Source of the DNA: Trochalopteron elliotii
Lineage: Eukaryota > Chordata > Aves > Passeriformes > Leiothrichidae
NCBI GenBank assembly: GCA_024734555.1
Contig: JANPWX010000449.1
Coordinates: forward strand, 1,002,210 to 1,066,209
Direction of reading: 5' to 3'
Length of the DNA: 64,000 nt
Part shown: positions 62,341 to 64,000 of the stretch, one piece after another
Position numbering within the stretch: position 1 is the first letter of the stretch
Layout: each line of letters opens with the position of its first letter
Made by a program: the position numbers and the translations under genes
Notes under the pieces: model-generated
Told to the model about the DNA's origin: nothing
The model's database searches: none
What the model saw: only the letters and a program-made list of their open reading frames with translations

Positions 62341-64000
62341 ACTCTTTTTCTTGGAGGGGTAACAGAGTTAGACAAAGCTCATCCACTTCTGCTTTCAGCC
62401 CTGCAGAGTTTAGCTCTTTGTTGGGCCAGGATCTCCATCATGGGAATGGATCTTCTCCCTCATTGCCCCTCTGGTAGCATTACCAGGCATGGTGGTTATG
62501 TGCTGCAGGAATAAAAGGTTATTTCAAAGGTGACATAGGACCACTAATGCTATATAATGGCACAGGCCCTTCAAGGAGCACCTGGCATCTCACTGAGCTC
62601 AAAGAAAAGTGCAAGAGTGCTTGGATGTAGTGAGTTATTTCTTCTGTTCTTTATCTCCAACCTTTAAAAAGCTGAAATGGAGCCAGCTAGAGAGGTCAGA
62701 ATAGCTCAATCCACCAGGGACCAGTCCTGCCTTGGACACCATGACTGGGAGGAATTATCTGAGGAAAGCCTTCCTTAAATCAGATGAAGTAAAAAGTGAA
62801 TTATACTTCTGGCATTTGTTTAAGCTATTTACTGCCCAAATCTTGCAGCGTGGGAAAGAATAACAGACTATCCAGAGCCTGCCGTATGCCAGCTATCAGA
62901 TAACGTGCGACTCCGGAGAATGGGAAGGTTGGTGCCAACAAAAACTTTCTTGGATGACTTCTGCTCATTTTGTATTATTCTTGTGCAAGAGCAGAAAAAA
63001 CCTGTTTTGCATCCCTGTTTTTAAATAGACTTACTCTCATGAAAAAGAACAGGTGGACAGGGTATCACTGTCCTGTTTTCTTTCTCTGAGCAAGAGAAAG
63101 CACAAACGCAATTGCCTTTGTCAAATCACTGTCATATTTTGCTGTGGTATTTCCCACATTTGGGATATAAAAAAGATAAATACTCCACAGAGCAAGGAGT
63201 AGGGGCCTCTGGATAGCCTTTTATACTCATACTGTCTGCCCTGCCAGACCAGTCATGGGTTTTGCTGGGGGGGACACAATGCTGTCTTCTGGCAATGCCT
63301 TTGAAGAGACATTGGGGAGATGCAAGATCTGTCCCCATCTTCACATGGTAGGTCACAGCCACATAGTTTAATAAATACATAAACTAAGAAATGACCATGT
63401 TTATTGGTATCAGACTTTTTAGGGGCCAGAGTGTGTCCTTCTCACTGTCTGGTGGCAGAGCTGAGGTGATAAAAAGTACAGTGAGGAGCTTTCACTGGCA
63501 TCTGCAATGCCCATTGAGCTGTTGGACCAGACAGCTCAGATGAAACAGTGAAATAGAAACACCCAGCTGACCACTTAACTGTGTGTACAAGGAGAAAGAC
63601 CAAAAGGAGAAATCAGCTGAACTAAATGAACTACATGAGTTGTACCACATTCTGAAAATAGTTGGTTAGACACCACAGAGGTAAAAAAAAAAGAATTGGC
63701 TTGGTTTGATTTGAATTCCCTGTAGAGGTCATCCCTTCACAGTCCTGGCAGTTGGGCAACAATAGAGGGCAAGGGAGAAGCATTCATTTATTGCAAGCTT
63801 GGATTATTTTGGATTTTAGATATTCTAAACCTGCACATTTGCTCTACAGCAAAACAATCTTAATCTGTGACATCCTTTTCCTATCCTTAAAAGCAAAAGT
63901 TGGATTCATTCTTGGGCCATAGACAGCACATGTCTCCTTTAACTTAGAAATAAAGTTTAAATGGGATTTACTTGGTTCACTTGTTTGTACTATCTGGCAC

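Larger units (their letters stand above)
51970..64000 (-). other. MAML2: MAML2 intron 2 (partial)
   Basis: More than 12 kb upstream of exon 3 show no large Gln-rich coding exon on the minus strand, so exon 2 lies past the right edge; a 400-N gap is too short for the roughly 1.6-kb exon unless its size is only nominal. Contents are a TCCTC microsatellite with the gap, a GGA-rich tract, a 42-base poly-A and a CR1 copy at 61.7-62.3 kb. No independent gene is recognised. Confidence 0.75.

Noticed and set aside
61895..62514. Plus-strand open frames of 112 and 134 codons
   Set aside because: They lie in the CR1 element at 61738-62340 and its flank and are remnants of LINE sequence.
1..64000. CRISPR arrays, bacterial operons, integrons or phage modules
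   Set aside because: No regularly spaced repeats or prokaryotic gene organisation occur. The window is vertebrate intronic and intergenic DNA.

Overview
This is vertebrate nuclear DNA, almost certainly from a bird. It is AT-rich and intron-dominated, and carries several CR1 LINE 3' fragments with the typical avian tail (an ATTCTATG-like terminal repeat and a lineage of 'gttggaaggga' 3' ends), plus one solo LTR of an avian endogenous retrovirus type. There are no operons or bacterial features. Most long open frames are chance frames, repeat-derived frames or frames running through assembly Ns.

Two genes are recognisable, both on the minus strand. At the left end is the 5' part of MTMR2 (myotubularin-related phosphatase 2). 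Its coding exon 2 lies at 1488-1593, intron 2 runs off the left edge, and intron 1 fills about 22 kb up to a CpG island at about 22.96-24.15 kb. The island is interrupted by a 400-N gap (23238-23637), and MTMR2 exon 1 is probably inside that gap. To the right, after about 15.5 kb of intergenic DNA, lies the 3' half of MAML2 (mastermind-like Notch coactivator 2). Exon 5, with the stop codon, is at 42845-43827, exon 4 at 49621-49732 and exon 3 at 51766-51969. A long 3' UTR is inferred down to about 39.7 kb. The large exon 2 and exon 1 lie beyond the right edge, because nothing resembling them is seen between 51970 and 64000. The MTMR2-MAML2 order on one strand matches what I know of human 11q21, which supports both calls.

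Layout: 1-1487 MTMR2 intron 2; 1488-1593 exon 2; 1594 to about 23237 intron 1 (four CR1 pieces, simple repeats, a possible cassette exon near 4.2-4.3 kb, a perfect inverted repeat at 8.4 kb); 22960-24150 CpG island/promoter with gap; 24150 to about 39700 intergenic (solo LTR at 31.1-31.4 kb, possible second LTR-like element at 37.1-37.5 kb, TTTTG-rich tract); about 39700-42844 probable MAML2 3' UTR with a CR1 in it; 42845-51969 MAML2 exons 5, 4 and 3 with introns; 51970-64000 MAML2 intron 2 (a TCCTC microsatellite beside a second 400-N gap, a GGA-rich tract, a 42-base poly-A and a large CR1).

The two proteins act in separate pathways: endosomal phosphoinositide turnover (MTMR2) and Notch-dependent transcription (MAML2). 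I found no convincing undescribed system. The most useful leads are the missing MTMR2 exon 1, a possible divergent transcript at the CpG island, the candidate cassette exon and the inferred 3.1-kb MAML2 3' UTR. All coordinates and comparisons were made by eye; family comparisons come from memory, not from a search.
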